Source of the DNA: an uncultured Clostridia bacterium
GTDB taxonomy: Bacteria; Bacillota; Clostridia; Oscillospirales; Oscillospiraceae
DNA length: 27,359 bases
Assembly: GCA_937915065.1 (NCBI GenBank)
Contig: CALDMR010000044.1
Span: 1 to 27,359 of the forward strand
Direction: 5' to 3'
Shown: positions 7,199-15,163 of the stretch, piece by piece
How the letters are laid out: each line of letters starts with the position of its first letter
Numbering within the stretch: position 1 is the stretch's first letter
Position numbers and translations under genes: made by a program
The notes under the pieces: model-generated
The model's database searches: none
Told to the model about the DNA's origin: nothing
The model's input: only the letters and a program-made list of their open reading frames with translations

Positions 7199-8071
7199 AT
7201 GAATACGAAACATCCTGTGAAGCACTTTTTCTATGAAGTGTTTATTATTACGCTGGGCTGCGCTGTGTTTGCGGTGGGGTTTGACGTCTGCGTGGCGCCG
7301 AACCATTTCTCCATCGGCGGCATGACGGGTGTGGCTCAGATCATCAACGCCCTCGTACCTGTGCTGCCTGTGGGCGTATTGACCATTGCGCTGAATGTGC
7401 CCTTGTTTTTGCTGGGCTGGATCTATCTGGGAAAGAGGGCCCTGCTGAAATCCCTGGTGGCGATGGTGCTCAGTTCGCTGATGCTGGACGGCCTGGCCAT
7501 GGTGTATGAATTCCCGCCCATGGACCCCATGCTGGCCAGTATATACGGCGGCGTGCTTCTGGGCGCGTCCATGGGAATCCTGATGCTGGTAAATACGACC
7601 ACCGGCGGCACGGAGCTGGGGGCCCGCCTGCTGAAATTCCCCTTTCCCCATCTGCCCATCGGCAAGCTGTGCCTGATCCTGGATGTGGTTGTGGTCAGCG
7701 CCTACGCGGCGGTGTTCCACAACATGCTCAACGCCATGTACGGTATCATTGCGCTGTATATCGCCTCCATTGTAATGGACTATATTATTTACGGCACGCG
7801 CACGGCCCAGGTGGCCTACATCATCAGCGACCGGCAGGAGGCCATTACGGAAAAGCTGCTGGAGATGGATCGGGGCGTGACGCTGCTGGATGGCGAGGGC
7901 GCTTATTACAAAAATAAGCGCAAGGTGATCCTGTGCGCCATGAAGCGCAACCAGATCGTGCCGGTGAAGCTGGCCGTGAAGGAGATCGATCCGGACGCTT
8001 TTGTGATTGTTTGCAAGGCGAACGAGGTGCTGGGCGAAGGGTTCGGCGAATATACCAAGGACAGTATTTAA
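7199..8071 (+). CDS. YitT family membrane protein (DUF161 + DUF2179)
   Basis: A 290-residue protein with about five membrane helices in the first 200 residues and a C-terminal soluble domain of about 80 residues (from VAYIISDRQEAITEKLLE to the end) that matches the DUF2179 pattern, including the DRGVTLLDGEGAY motif. Early motifs such as APNHFSIGGMTGVAQI and NTTTGGTELGARLL are characteristic of the family. The function of YitT proteins is not firmly known; membrane transport or a regulatory role has been suggested. The ATG at 7199 follows gaggaa (7185-7190). It begins 79 bases after the topoisomerase stop, with no terminator that I can see between, so read-through is possible. Confidence 0.9.
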   Translation: MNTKHPVKHFFYEVFIITLGCAVFAVGFDVCVAPNHFSIGGMTGVAQIINALVPVLPVGVLTIALNVPLFLLGWIYLGKRALLKSLVAMVLSSLMLDGLAMVYEFPPMDPMLASIYGGVLLGASMGILMLVNTTTGGTELGARLLKFPFPHLPIGKLCLILDVVVVSAYAAVFHNMLNAMYGIIALYIASIVMDYIIYGTRTAQVAYIISDRQEAITEKLLEMDRGVTLLDGEGAYYKNKRKVILCAMKRNQIVPVKLAVKEIDPDAFVIVCKANEVLGEGFGEYTKDSI

Positions 8072-8090
8072 GAGAAGGAGGGCTGCGGCC

Positions 8091-8795
8091 ATGAAAGCAA
8101 TCTGTGCGGTGGCGATGTCGGCGGCAGCCCTGGTGCTGGCGGGGTGCAGTTCGATCCTGGAGCGGGAATATGAAACGGTGAAGCCCCATGCCAGTCAGTA
8201 TTGGGAAGATGCCACGGCGTCCGTCCTGCGGGCGGAAGATTATACGAGCCTGGTCAATGGTTTGCTGGTGCTGGTGTCTGAGCAGACGGATGCGGGCATC
8301 GTGCGCCTGTACGGTTATGCGGACAAAGCGGCCGCCCTGCGGGAAATGGATCAGGCCTGCGCGGAGGTTACCCTGGAGGATCCTTTGGGGGCCTATCTGG
8401 TGGAGTATATGACCTATGATTGCGCCGAGGGCACCAACTGTTTTGAAATTACGGTAAAACTGACCTATCAGAAAACACCGGCGCAGCTGCGGGCGCTGGT
8501 CAATGCCACCACGGCCGGGGCTGTGCCGGAGCTGTTGTCTGCGGCGCTGAGGGAAGGAAAAACGGAACTGGCCGTGAAGGTGGGCTATATGGATCGCAGC
8601 GCGGCGGAGATCGAGACGGCGGTGGCGGAGTGTATGGCCGCCGCCGGACGGGAAGAGGGATCCTGGTCGGTGCAGTATTATCCGGATGCCGGCGGCGAGG
8701 GAGATGCGCGCATTGTGGAGATCCTTTGGCAGCCGCCGGAGGGGCCGGTTTTGCCGGAAACGCTGCAGCAGCCACCGGCGCTGCCCCAGGACTGA
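8091..8795 (+). CDS. Secreted lipoprotein, unknown function
   Basis: The start at 8091 is chosen because aaggagg (8075-8081) lies nine bases in front; the frame is open further upstream but overlaps the YitT gene. The 234-residue product has a lipoprotein signal peptide with lipobox VLAGC (Cys19 as the lipidated residue). The rest is soluble, rich in Ala, Glu and Tyr, with no motif I recognise, and ends in a Pro/Gln-rich tail (PPEGPVLPETLQQPPALPQD). It begins 19 bases after the YitT stop, so the two are probably one operon, and the protein would sit on the outer face of the membrane. Confidence 0.8.
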   Translation: MKAICAVAMSAAALVLAGCSSILEREYETVKPHASQYWEDATASVLRAEDYTSLVNGLLVLVSEQTDAGIVRLYGYADKAAALREMDQACAEVTLEDPLGAYLVEYMTYDCAEGTNCFEITVKLTYQKTPAQLRALVNATTAGAVPELLSAALREGKTELAVKVGYMDRSAAEIETAVAECMAAAGREEGSWSVQYYPDAGGEGDARIVEILWQPPEGPVLPETLQQPPALPQD

Positions 8796-8845
8796 TGGGC
8801 TGCCGGGCGGCTGTAAAAAAATAAATGAAAAAATCGAAAAAAGTG

Positions 8846-8874
8846 TTGACAAATGGAGATGCGTCTGATAGAAT
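8846..8874 (+). promoter_or_regulatory. Promoter of tRNA-Gly
   Basis: A perfect -35 box TTGACA (8846-8851), 17-base spacer and -10 box TAGAAT (8869-8874) end 12 bases before the mature tRNA. This is the strongest promoter in the window. Confidence 0.92.
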
Positions 8875-8886
8875 AACTATTGTTCC

Positions 8887-8962
8887 GCGGGCGTAGCTCA
8901 TCTGGTAGAGCGCCACCTTGCCAAGGTGGAGGTAGCGAGTTCGAGCCTCGTCGCCCGCTCCA
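8887..8962 (+). tRNA. tRNA-Gly (anticodon GCC)
   Basis: The acceptor stem GCGGGCG (8887-8893) pairs with CGCCCGC (8952-8958), followed by T and an encoded CCA (8960-8962). The D-arm (TAGCTCATCTGGTAGAGC), anticodon loop TTGCCAA on a CCACC/GGTGG stem, and T-arm with GTTCGAGCC are all in place. Anticodon GCC reads GGC/GGT. Confidence 0.97.
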
Positions 8963-8963
8963 T

Positions 8964-9003
8964 AAGAAAGACATTTGCGAAAGCAAATGTCTTTCTTTTT
9001 TTT
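8964..9003 (+). terminator. Intrinsic terminator of tRNA-Gly
   Basis: A 15-bp stem (8964-8978 with 8983-8997) with a GAAA tetraloop merges into a run of eight T, directly behind the tRNA. Confidence 0.93.
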
Positions 9004-9005
9004 GT

Positions 9006-9039
9006 AAAACACCCTCCGGCGCCAGCCGGGGGGTGTTTT
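9006..9039 (-). terminator. Terminator of the minus-strand HTH gene
   Basis: aaaacaccctccggc (9006-9020) pairs with gccggggggtgtttt (9025-9039) around a 4-base loop. It lies 28 bases behind the stop of the HTH gene on the minus strand, where it ends in gttttacaaaaaaaa. It may act in both directions as a convergent terminator pair with the tRNA terminator. Confidence 0.7.
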
Positions 9040-9067
9040 CTCTGCACCGGAAATCGGTGACTGTGTA

Positions 9068-9316
9068 TTATGATTCTTCTTTCCCAATCAAAGTTTCAAA
9101 GGAGACATGAAAAATATCCATCAGCGCAATGATTTCTTTATCAGATGCACTGCGGTTTTGGCCGATCAGGTCGGAAAGGCTGGTGGGAGAAATGTCGATG
9201 CCGCGCACCTGCAGTTGGGCCAGCAGTTCGTGCTGCTTCATGTGGCGGGCCATGCGCAGCCGGTAAATATTTTTGCCGATCAAGTTTTTGTCGCCGTATT
9301 GCCTGCGCTCCCGCAT
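9068..9316 (-). CDS. Small XRE-family helix-turn-helix regulator
   Basis: An 82-residue protein whose middle (about residues 12-70) has the layout of a Cro/C1-type helix-turn-helix: IGKNIYRLRMARHMKQHELLAQL, then ISPTSLSDLIGQ as recognition part, then a closing helix (EIIALMDIFHVSFETLIG). There is no further domain. On the minus strand the start has gaggtgg about nine bases upstream. It is divergent from the small gene at 9424-9708, and two palindromes of the same type lie in the gap, so it probably represses its own promoter and perhaps the neighbour's. Confidence 0.85.
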   Translation of the reverse strand: MRERRQYGDKNLIGKNIYRLRMARHMKQHELLAQLQVRGIDISPTSLSDLIGQNRSASDKEIIALMDIFHVSFETLIGKEES

Positions 9317-9332
9317 ACTACCACCTCATTAT

Positions 9333-9391
9333 TATCGGATAAAGGGATTATATTGGTAGTATGGCTTGAAATAATCTGATAATCGGATTAT
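9333..9391. promoter_or_regulatory. Two palindromic operator-like sites in the divergent gap
   Basis: TTATCGGATAA (9333-9343) and ATAATCGGATTAT (9379-9391) are both perfect inverted repeats around a single central base and share the core ATC-G-GAT. Their centres are 47 bases apart, between the HTH gene (minus) and the small gene (plus). The first lies only about 17 bases from the HTH start codon. Confidence 0.6.
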
Positions 9392-9423
9392 AATGCGGTG
9401 GAACAGAAAATTGCGGGGACAGG

Positions 9424-9708
9424 GTGGTGGCCGGTTTGGCATGGGAGCAGCCGCGAACGATGCGGGAAACAATGTATTATAATCTGATCGGCGAGAAAAT
9501 TTGCGAATATATGCGGGAGCTGAACCGGGAAGACCTGGCGGCAGCGCTGCATGATGAGGCGGTGGCAGCGCTGGAGGAGATCTGGTTGATCCTGGAGGAT
9601 GAAACGCTGGATGATGAGCGGAGCATCGATGGGATTTTGTCTGTTTTCCGCAGGGATTACCACAAGCTGTCCCTGCGCCATAAAAATGCCGGCGCCGTTG
9701 GGGAATGA
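9424..9708 (+). CDS. Small acidic protein of unknown function, divergent from the HTH gene
   Basis: The longest frame starts at a GTG at 9424; ATG codons at 9460 and 9472 (MYYNLIGEKICEYMRELNRED) are good alternatives, and the protein-like sequence begins at the latter. From there it is 78 residues, largely helical, with many Glu/Asp (ALEEIWLILEDETLDDERSIDGI) and a basic end. I do not recognise it. The arrangement beside the HTH gene, with shared palindromes between them, suggests joint regulation. A toxin-antitoxin or phage-remnant pair is conceivable, but no toxin motif is visible. Confidence 0.55.
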   Translation: MVAGLAWEQPRTMRETMYYNLIGEKICEYMRELNREDLAAALHDEAVAALEEIWLILEDETLDDERSIDGILSVFRRDYHKLSLRHKNAGAVGE

Positions 9709-9769
9709 GCCGCCGAAGAGTGGGGATAGAGCAGTGCAGCAACCTGTTCTTCTGCTTCTATGGGATAAG

Positions 9770-9807
9770 AAAAAAGCATCCGTACCAGGGGGTACGGATG
9801 CTTTTTT
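9770..9807. terminator. Bidirectional intrinsic terminator
   Basis: A 16-bp perfect stem (aaaaagcatccgtacc at 9771-9786 with its complement at 9791-9806) around aggg has a T-run on both strands. It separates the plus-strand small gene from the minus-strand exporter operon, which ends at 9839. Confidence 0.93.
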
Positions 9808-9838
9808 GTGTGCAGGGACTGGAAGCGGACAGGGATGC

Positions 9839-11242
9839 TCAGGGCAGGAGCACGGTGTCGCTCTCGGAGAGCCCGTCCAGAATTTCGATATAGCCGCCGC
9901 CGGAAAGACCGGTTTTGACGGGGAGCGTTTCGGATTTGTCGCCGCGCTGCACCTGTACGGTGCCGTTGTGAACGGCGGCGGCAGGAACGCGCAGGCACTG
10001 TTCTTTCCGGGCCGTTACAATGGATACGGAGACGTTCATACCGGCGCGGAGCCCCTCGGTATTTTCAAGGTTCAGTTCCACGGTATAATCCGTTACGCCG
10101 CCGCTGACGATGCCCTCTTCCGCTACCCGCCGGACAACGGCGGCATAGGTGTGTTCGGTTCCGCTGTCGTCTGAAAAGGTGACGGAAGCTTCCTGGCCGG
10201 CAAAGATCTTTTCGATATAGATCTCATCCACGGCGACCTCCACCCCCAGGGTGTTTTTCTGGGCCAGGGTTGCCAACGGCGTGGCGGCGGAGGCGAAGTC
10301 GCCGGCCTTGGCCTGGCGGACGGTCATTATGCCGTCTGCCGGGGCGGTCAGCGTGTAGTCGCTGCGCTTGACTTCCAGCTGGGACAGGCTCACGGCGGCC
10401 GACTCTACGGCCAGTTGGGCGTTGTCCCGGGCGTTGGTGAGCGTGGCGTTGTCCAGAGTCATCACGGCGTCACCCGCCTGGACGGCGGAGCCGGCGTCTA
10501 TGGCCAAGGTCAGCACTTGGCCGGACTGGGCGGCGTATATGGATTGGGCGGTGCCGGCTTTGATCTGCCCGGCTTCCATACAGGCTGCCGTGCCGACTTG
10601 GGCCATGGCGGTTTCGCTGCCGCTGAGGGCGCCGGGGTTGCGGAAGCGGATCTCCGCATACACCCCCTCCCGACCGCCGCTGAGGGCGGAAGGCGTTTCA
10701 TATACCCGGGTGACAGTGCCGGAAACTTCGCCGCTGTATGAAACAAAGGTGATGGCTGCGGCGGCGCCGGGGCGAATGGCCGCGGCGTCGGCGGTGGAAA
10801 AGGGGACGGTCAGCAAAAGCTGCTCGCGATCTGTCAACTCGGCGATCGGAGTGCCGGCGGCTACAAAATCGCCCACATGGACATGCAGGGCGGTGACGGT
10901 GCCGGAAGCCTTGGTGCGAACGGTCAGGTCGCCGCAGGCCTCCTGGGCCTGGGCGAGGGACTGCTGTGCACTTTTCAGGGACAGTTTTGCCTGGGTGATC
11001 TGGTCTTCCAGGGCAGTGGAGTCGATGGTGTAGAGCACATCGCCCTTTTGAACGGCATCGCCCTCTTCAAAGGCGCAGGCGGTGATCTTGCCGCTGACGG
11101 TGGGGTAGATGGCATAGGGGTCCCGGTTGACGACTGTGCCGGTGTCTGCTATGGCGGTGGAGGGGGTGTCCTGGCCGTTCTGGCAACCGGTCAGCCACAG
11201 CAGACCGCAGGTCAGCAGGGGGAAAAGCCACAATTTTTTCAT
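9839..11242 (-). CDS. Exporter adaptor lipoprotein (MacA/HlyD-like)
   Basis: Membrane-fusion/adaptor subunit for the FtsX permease coded just upstream. The ATG at 11242 is preferred over a GTG at 11251 because aaagg lies the right distance before it. The 467-residue chain starts with a lipoprotein signal (LLWLTGC, Cys20). It then carries a first biotinyl-lipoyl-like domain (VSGKITACAFEEGDAVQKGDVL ... SGTVTALHVHVGDFVAAGTPI), a beta-barrel part, and a second copy of the lipoyl motif (QSGQVLTLAIDAGSAVQAGDAV ... ADGIMTVRQAKAGDFASAATPL), each split by a short helical hairpin, and finally a second barrel part with a membrane-proximal domain. Two lipoyl units in one chain is more than the usual single unit of MacA. 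Confidence 0.87.
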   Translation of the reverse strand: MKKLWLFPLLTCGLLWLTGCQNGQDTPSTAIADTGTVVNRDPYAIYPTVSGKITACAFEEGDAVQKGDVLYTIDSTALEDQITQAKLSLKSAQQSLAQAQEACGDLTVRTKASGTVTALHVHVGDFVAAGTPIAELTDREQLLLTVPFSTADAAAIRPGAAAAITFVSYSGEVSGTVTRVYETPSALSGGREGVYAEIRFRNPGALSGSETAMAQVGTAACMEAGQIKAGTAQSIYAAQSGQVLTLAIDAGSAVQAGDAVMTLDNATLTNARDNAQLAVESAAVSLSQLEVKRSDYTLTAPADGIMTVRQAKAGDFASAATPLATLAQKNTLGVEVAVDEIYIEKIFAGQEASVTFSDDSGTEHTYAAVVRRVAEEGIVSGGVTDYTVELNLENTEGLRAGMNVSVSIVTARKEQCLRVPAAAVHNGTVQVQRGDKSETLPVKTGLSGGGYIEILDGLSESDTVLLP

Positions 11243-11279
11243 CTGTATCACCTTTGATTCTATGCTTTGTTGTGTTTTG

Positions 11280-13592
11280 TTATTCCACGCTCTTCAGCGC
11301 GCCCAGCATATCGATATCCCGCATCTTTCGCCCGATCATGGCGTTGACGGCCAGGGCGAACAGCAATGTGACGGCGCAGGAGAGGATGTAGGAGAGGGGC
11401 TTGGTGGATACCATCAAGGGCAGATTTTTCAGCACATGCACGAAGAAACGAGTCAGCGCCATGCCGGCAGGAAGCCCCAGCAGAATGCCGCCGATGGTAA
11501 AGATAATGTTTTCGCTCAGCTGCAAACGGCGGATCTCCTGGTCATAGAAGCCCAGAACCATCAGGGTGGCCAGGGCGCGTATTTGCTCAAAAAAGCTCAT
11601 GATCCCCAGGTTATAAATCACTACGCAGGCCAGGCCGCCGCCGAACAGGATCAGAATATAGGCCACCAGGGAAGCGCTGGACAGGCTGTCTGCCGCTGCA
11701 TCGGTCACAGCTTCGCGGGTTTGCCAGCTGTCTACAAAGTCGTAGCGGTTCAGTTCGCTCTGCAGGGCGCCGGCGTCGGCGGAACGGAGATAGGCGGTGG
11801 TGGGGGTATAGGGGAGCCCCATGCTGCGCCACAGGCTGCGGCTGATGTAAGCACCGCTCACACAGCGCTCGATCCGGGCCACGGGAACGGGGTACAGCTG
11901 TGTGTTGCCGCTGAAGCGGAGATAGACGACGTCGCCTTCAGAAATTTCCAGGGTTTTTGCGGTGTTTTCTTCCAGCACCAGGCCGCGTTCCGGCAGGGGT
12001 TGGGGGCCGGGGGCATAGGGATCGTATAGCCGCAGGGCCGGTGTGTCTTCGGCAACGGTCAGGGCGGCGGTGGTGAGCTGGCGGCCGGAATAAAACCAGC
12101 AGGCAGTGGTCATTTCAAATTCTGCCTGGGCTGCGTGGGGAGAATCGGCCAGGCGCCGGTATTGACTTTCCTCCACGCCGCGGTTTAGGGATGCGATCAG
12201 ATCATAGCGGTTCTGATTGGAAGTCAGGGCGTCGGTATAGCGGATGACAGCGTCGCGCAGGCCGAAGGCGGCTACTACCAGGGCCATGCAGAAGGCGATG
12301 CCCACAATGCAGGTGAGCATTCGGGCCTTGTTGCGCAGGGTGTTGCGGATGATGTATTTCTGGTTAAAGCTGAGCCGCTGCCATAGGGCGGGAATACCTT
12401 CGAGAAAAACGGGCTTGGTGCTTTTGGGCGGCTTGGGCCGCATGCACTCGGCGGGGCGCTCTTTCAGCATGGCCCGGGCGACCCACCAGGCACTGCCGAT
12501 ACAGCAGACGGCGGTGATCACAAAGGCTTCTGCCCAGGAACTGTAGTCGTGCGCCACGGTATAGGCGGGAAGATCGCATCCGGTGGCCAGAGTATCCACG
12601 ATCAGGCGGATCAGGGGCCTGGTGGGCAGCACGCCCAGGGGAAAGCCCACCAGAACCACCACCACTGCGTGAAGCAGGTAATAGCCGAGAATGGTGGTGT
12701 CATAGTAGCCCAGGGCCTTGAAGGTGCCGATTTCCTGGCGGGCATTTTCGATCAGGCGGCTCATGTTGCTCACCATCAGCAAAATGGCGCACAGGAAAAA
12801 CAGAATGGGGAACAGGTTCAGCACGGGCTGAAGGTCGTCGGTGGTGCTTTGGAAGGAATAGGCGGCCAGGCTGTCCTCCAAAGCCAGCACATTGATGACC
12901 CGGTCGCCCAGGGCGTCATCGATCTGCCGGCGCAGGAGTTCGCCGCTGGTGTCATCTTTCACGGTCAGGCAGATCTGATTATAGCGGTTAGGCCCCATCA
13001 GGGCGCTTAGGGCTGTGTCATTGAGGTAGGCGAAGCCGTAATGGGCCAAATCTGCGGCGGGGGTGGTGGCGGTGACATGGCGCATCAGTTCCGGGCTTTT
13101 CACCAGGCCGCTGATTTGCAGCCGCAGAACCTGGTTGATACCGGTGAGGGTTATTTCGTACCAGTCGCCCACAGAAAGACCGTTGGCCCGGGCGAATTCA
13201 TCGCTGAGCACCATTTGCCGGCTGCTGGCGGGCAGGGCGCCTTCCACCAGATAAGGAGTGTTTATTGCATAGGAATCCGGCACGGCATATAGCGCCAGAG
13301 TAATGGAGGTGTCGTTTTTTTCCTGGGCCTCCAGGGTGATGCGGGGCTGTACGCCGGTGACGCCGGGCAGGGCGGCCAGGGTGCGGCAGTCGGCACGATC
13401 CAGCCCTGTGCCGGTGATCCAGTAGTCGGCAACATTTTGTGATTCGTAATAGGTGGAACAGATCAGGCGGACATTATAGGTGATACCGCTCAGGGCGATG
13501 TAAACAGTCACGGCAATGGCGGTGATCAGGATCACTGAAACCAGCCGGGACAGGGCGCCCTTCAAATCCCGGAGAAAATTCAGCCAGATCAT
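11280..13592 (-). CDS. ABC transporter permease, double FtsX type (MacB-like)
   Basis: A 770-residue permease with about eight membrane helices in two similar halves. The first has a helix at about 15-37, a large extracytoplasmic domain to about 255, and three helices between about 255 and 375. The second has a helix at about 420-445, an extracytoplasmic domain to about 640, and three helices to the end. Each half ends in an FtsX-type core (for example SRLIENARQEIGTFKALGYYD, and EQIRALATLMVLGFYDQEI), the coupling helices that touch the ATPase. Its start lies three bases behind the ATPase stop, so the two are translationally coupled. The substrate is unknown; related Firmicute systems export peptides or drugs or sense cell-wall antibiotics. 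Confidence 0.9.
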   Translation of the reverse strand: MIWLNFLRDLKGALSRLVSVILITAIAVTVYIALSGITYNVRLICSTYYESQNVADYWITGTGLDRADCRTLAALPGVTGVQPRITLEAQEKNDTSITLALYAVPDSYAINTPYLVEGALPASSRQMVLSDEFARANGLSVGDWYEITLTGINQVLRLQISGLVKSPELMRHVTATTPAADLAHYGFAYLNDTALSALMGPNRYNQICLTVKDDTSGELLRRQIDDALGDRVINVLALEDSLAAYSFQSTTDDLQPVLNLFPILFFLCAILLMVSNMSRLIENARQEIGTFKALGYYDTTILGYYLLHAVVVVLVGFPLGVLPTRPLIRLIVDTLATGCDLPAYTVAHDYSSWAEAFVITAVCCIGSAWWVARAMLKERPAECMRPKPPKSTKPVFLEGIPALWQRLSFNQKYIIRNTLRNKARMLTCIVGIAFCMALVVAAFGLRDAVIRYTDALTSNQNRYDLIASLNRGVEESQYRRLADSPHAAQAEFEMTTACWFYSGRQLTTAALTVAEDTPALRLYDPYAPGPQPLPERGLVLEENTAKTLEISEGDVVYLRFSGNTQLYPVPVARIERCVSGAYISRSLWRSMGLPYTPTTAYLRSADAGALQSELNRYDFVDSWQTREAVTDAAADSLSSASLVAYILILFGGGLACVVIYNLGIMSFFEQIRALATLMVLGFYDQEIRRLQLSENIIFTIGGILLGLPAGMALTRFFVHVLKNLPLMVSTKPLSYILSCAVTLLFALAVNAMIGRKMRDIDMLGALKSVE

Positions 13593-13595
13593 GGT

Positions 13596-14297
13596 TTACC
13601 ACTCCAGGTTCTGAACGGGGACGGGATCGGGATTTTCTGTGAAAGACTCGATCCTGCCGCTCTTCATGCGCATCAGCACGTCGGCCGTGGGGGCCAGGGC
13701 GCCGTTGTGAGTTACCACGACCACGGTTTTGCCGCTCTTGCGGCACAGTTCGTACAGCAGCGCCAGGATGGATTTTCCGGTTTGGTAGTCCAGCGCGCCG
13801 GTGGGTTCATCGCACAGCAGGATATCTGGATTTTTGGCCAGGGCGCGGGCGATGGCGCCCCGCTGCTGCTCGCCGCCGGAGCACTGGGCGGGGAAATTGC
13901 GGATGCGCTCGCCCAGGCCGACCATCTCCAGCACTTCTTTGGCATTCAGCGGATTCCTGCAAATCTGGCTGGCCAGCTCCACATTTTCCAGCATGGTCAG
14001 GTTGGCCATCAGATTGTAAAACTGAAAGACAAAACCGATGTTGTTGCGCCGGTATTCTGCCAACTGCCGCTTGTTGTAGCCGGAGATTTCCTGGCCGGCC
14101 ACCCAAAGGCGGCCGCCGGTGGGGGAGTCCATGCCGCCCAGCAGGTTCAGCACGGTGGATTTGCCCGCGCCGCTGGCGCCCAGGATGATGGTGTACTTTC
14201 CCTCCGGGATGGTGAAGCTGATATCGTCCACGGCTTTGATGATATTTTCGCCCATGGTATAGCTGCGGGTGAGGTGCTCTGCCCGGATGCCGTTCAT
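13596..14297 (-). CDS. ABC transporter ATPase (MacB/LolD family)
   Basis: ATPase of the exporter. The start at 14297 (MNGIRAEHL) is chosen because gggaggg lies seven bases before it; the frame is open further upstream, but that part is not protein-like and would run over the regulator's promoter. The 233-residue chain has Walker A GASGAGKS (40-47), Q-loop Gln92, an ABC signature SGGEQQRG (140-147) that begins with Cys instead of Leu, Walker B ILLCDE (159-164), a D-loop (ALD) and switch His197. The family is the short-ATPase group that pairs with FtsX-type permeases. Confidence 0.93.
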   Translation of the reverse strand: MNGIRAEHLTRSYTMGENIIKAVDDISFTIPEGKYTIILGASGAGKSTVLNLLGGMDSPTGGRLWVAGQEISGYNKRQLAEYRRNNIGFVFQFYNLMANLTMLENVELASQICRNPLNAKEVLEMVGLGERIRNFPAQCSGGEQQRGAIARALAKNPDILLCDEPTGALDYQTGKSILALLYELCRKSGKTVVVVTHNGALAPTADVLMRMKSGRIESFTENPDPVPVQNLEW

Positions 14298-14337
14298 GTT
14301 GATCCCTCCCACCGGTATGATGTGGCTTCTTATCATC

Positions 14338-14366
14338 AGCATACCAACCGCTGGCGGGATGCACAA
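14338..14366 (-). promoter_or_regulatory. Candidate promoter of the exporter operon
   Basis: Reading the minus strand: -35 TTGTGC (plus coordinates 14361-14366), 17-base spacer and -10 TATGCT (14338-14343). The match is only fair, which suits a regulated promoter. It would give a leader of about 35 bases. Confidence 0.45.
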
Positions 14367-14405
14367 GCGACAGTTTGAAAACACCTGTTGTAAAAAAGAC
14401 ACTTT

Positions 14406-14431
14406 ATGCTGTTTTGTTGTTTTTACAGCAT
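14406..14431. promoter_or_regulatory. Inverted repeat, probable TetR operator
   Basis: ATGCTGT (14406-14412) and ACAGCAT (14425-14431) form a perfect 7-bp inverted repeat with a 12-base spacer. The -35 box of the regulator gene lies inside it. A second, wider pair, TGTAAAAA (14389-14396) and TTTTTACA (14420-14427), overlaps it. Confidence 0.55.
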
Positions 14432-14445
14432 CTATGTGATAAAAT
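14417..14445 (+). promoter_or_regulatory. Promoter of the TetR gene
   Basis: -35 TTGTTT (14417-14422), 17-base spacer, -10 TAAAAT (14440-14445). The start of transcription would be about 14452, giving a leader of about 50 bases before 14502. Confidence 0.6.
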
Positions 14446-14501
14446 GGACACAAGTACAACGGAGAAGGGGCCCTTTGGCCGCCGGGATGGAGGAGCGGAA
14501 T

Positions 14502-15080
14502 ATGGAGCAGCGGGAAAACCAGCGCGTTATGCTGAGCAAACGCTTGATCAAGGAGAGCCTGACGCGCCTTTTGGCCACGGAAAGTATTCATAAATTATCT
14601 GTGCGGGCGCTATGCGAGGATGCGGGGCTGAACCGATCCACTTTCTATAAATATTATGGCAGTCCCTATGATGTGCTGGCAGAGATGGAAGAGGAATTGC
14701 TGGACAATGTGCGCTGTGCGCTGGGCGCGGAAGACGCTGCCACGGATCGGGAAAAAATAGAGTCCCTTTGCGCCTATTTTGAGCGCTATATGCCCTCTGT
14801 GCGGGTGCTGGTGGGGAATAATGTGGATCCGGCCTTTCCGGAGCGGCTGTTCAATCTGCCCCAGGTGCGGCAGATGATCCTGGAGCGCCTGGGGAATCGC
14901 TGCGATGCGGAAGAACGGCGGTATGTATATGTTTTTCTCGTCAGCGGCGTTTACCGGTTGGTGCAGGAATGGGTTTTGTCCGACAGCAGCAAGTCCTTTC
15001 GGGAAGTGGCTTTTTTGATCAGCGACCTGATTGACCGGCTTTGCCGGGACACAGACGGCGACAGTTTGAATAATGCATAA
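14502..15080 (+). CDS. TetR/AcrR-family regulator
   Basis: A 192-residue regulator divergent from the exporter operon. The ATG at 14502 is preferred because ggagg ends eight bases before it; the frame is open further upstream but overlaps the promoter. The N-terminal helix-turn-helix is clear (about 32-51: LSVRALCEDAGLNRSTFYKYYGS), with the TFYKYY hallmark of TetR proteins. The rest is a helical ligand-binding and dimerisation domain without a recognisable ligand signature; VFLVSGVYRLVQEW near the end resembles the C-terminal domain of the TetR_C_7-like group. It probably represses its own gene and the exporter and is released by a substrate of the exporter. Confidence 0.88.
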   Translation: MEQRENQRVMLSKRLIKESLTRLLATESIHKLSVRALCEDAGLNRSTFYKYYGSPYDVLAEMEEELLDNVRCALGAEDAATDREKIESLCAYFERYMPSVRVLVGNNVDPAFPERLFNLPQVRQMILERLGNRCDAEERRYVYVFLVSGVYRLVQEWVLSDSSKSFREVAFLISDLIDRLCRDTDGDSLNNA

Positions 15081-15118
15081 AAACGATCCCCTGCCGATAC
15101 AACGGCAGGGGATCGTTT
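15081..15118 (+). terminator. Terminator of the TetR gene
   Basis: A 16-bp perfect stem (15081-15096 with 15103-15118) begins right at the stop codon. The T-run is short (gttt), so termination may be partial, but no plus-strand gene follows before 15835. Confidence 0.75.
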
Positions 15119-15163
15119 GGCGATGGCGTGTTGGCGGCGCAGGCAGTGCCGGGGAAAAGAAAA

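Noticed and set aside
8821..8880. Possible small gene before tRNA-Gly
   Set aside because: The sequence is a promoter with perfect -35 and good -10 boxes; short frames here lack start signals.
11127..12029. Plus-strand frame of 300 residues opposite the adaptor/permease junction
   Set aside because: Low-complexity Gly/Gln/His shadow of the permease and adaptor genes; no ribosome site.
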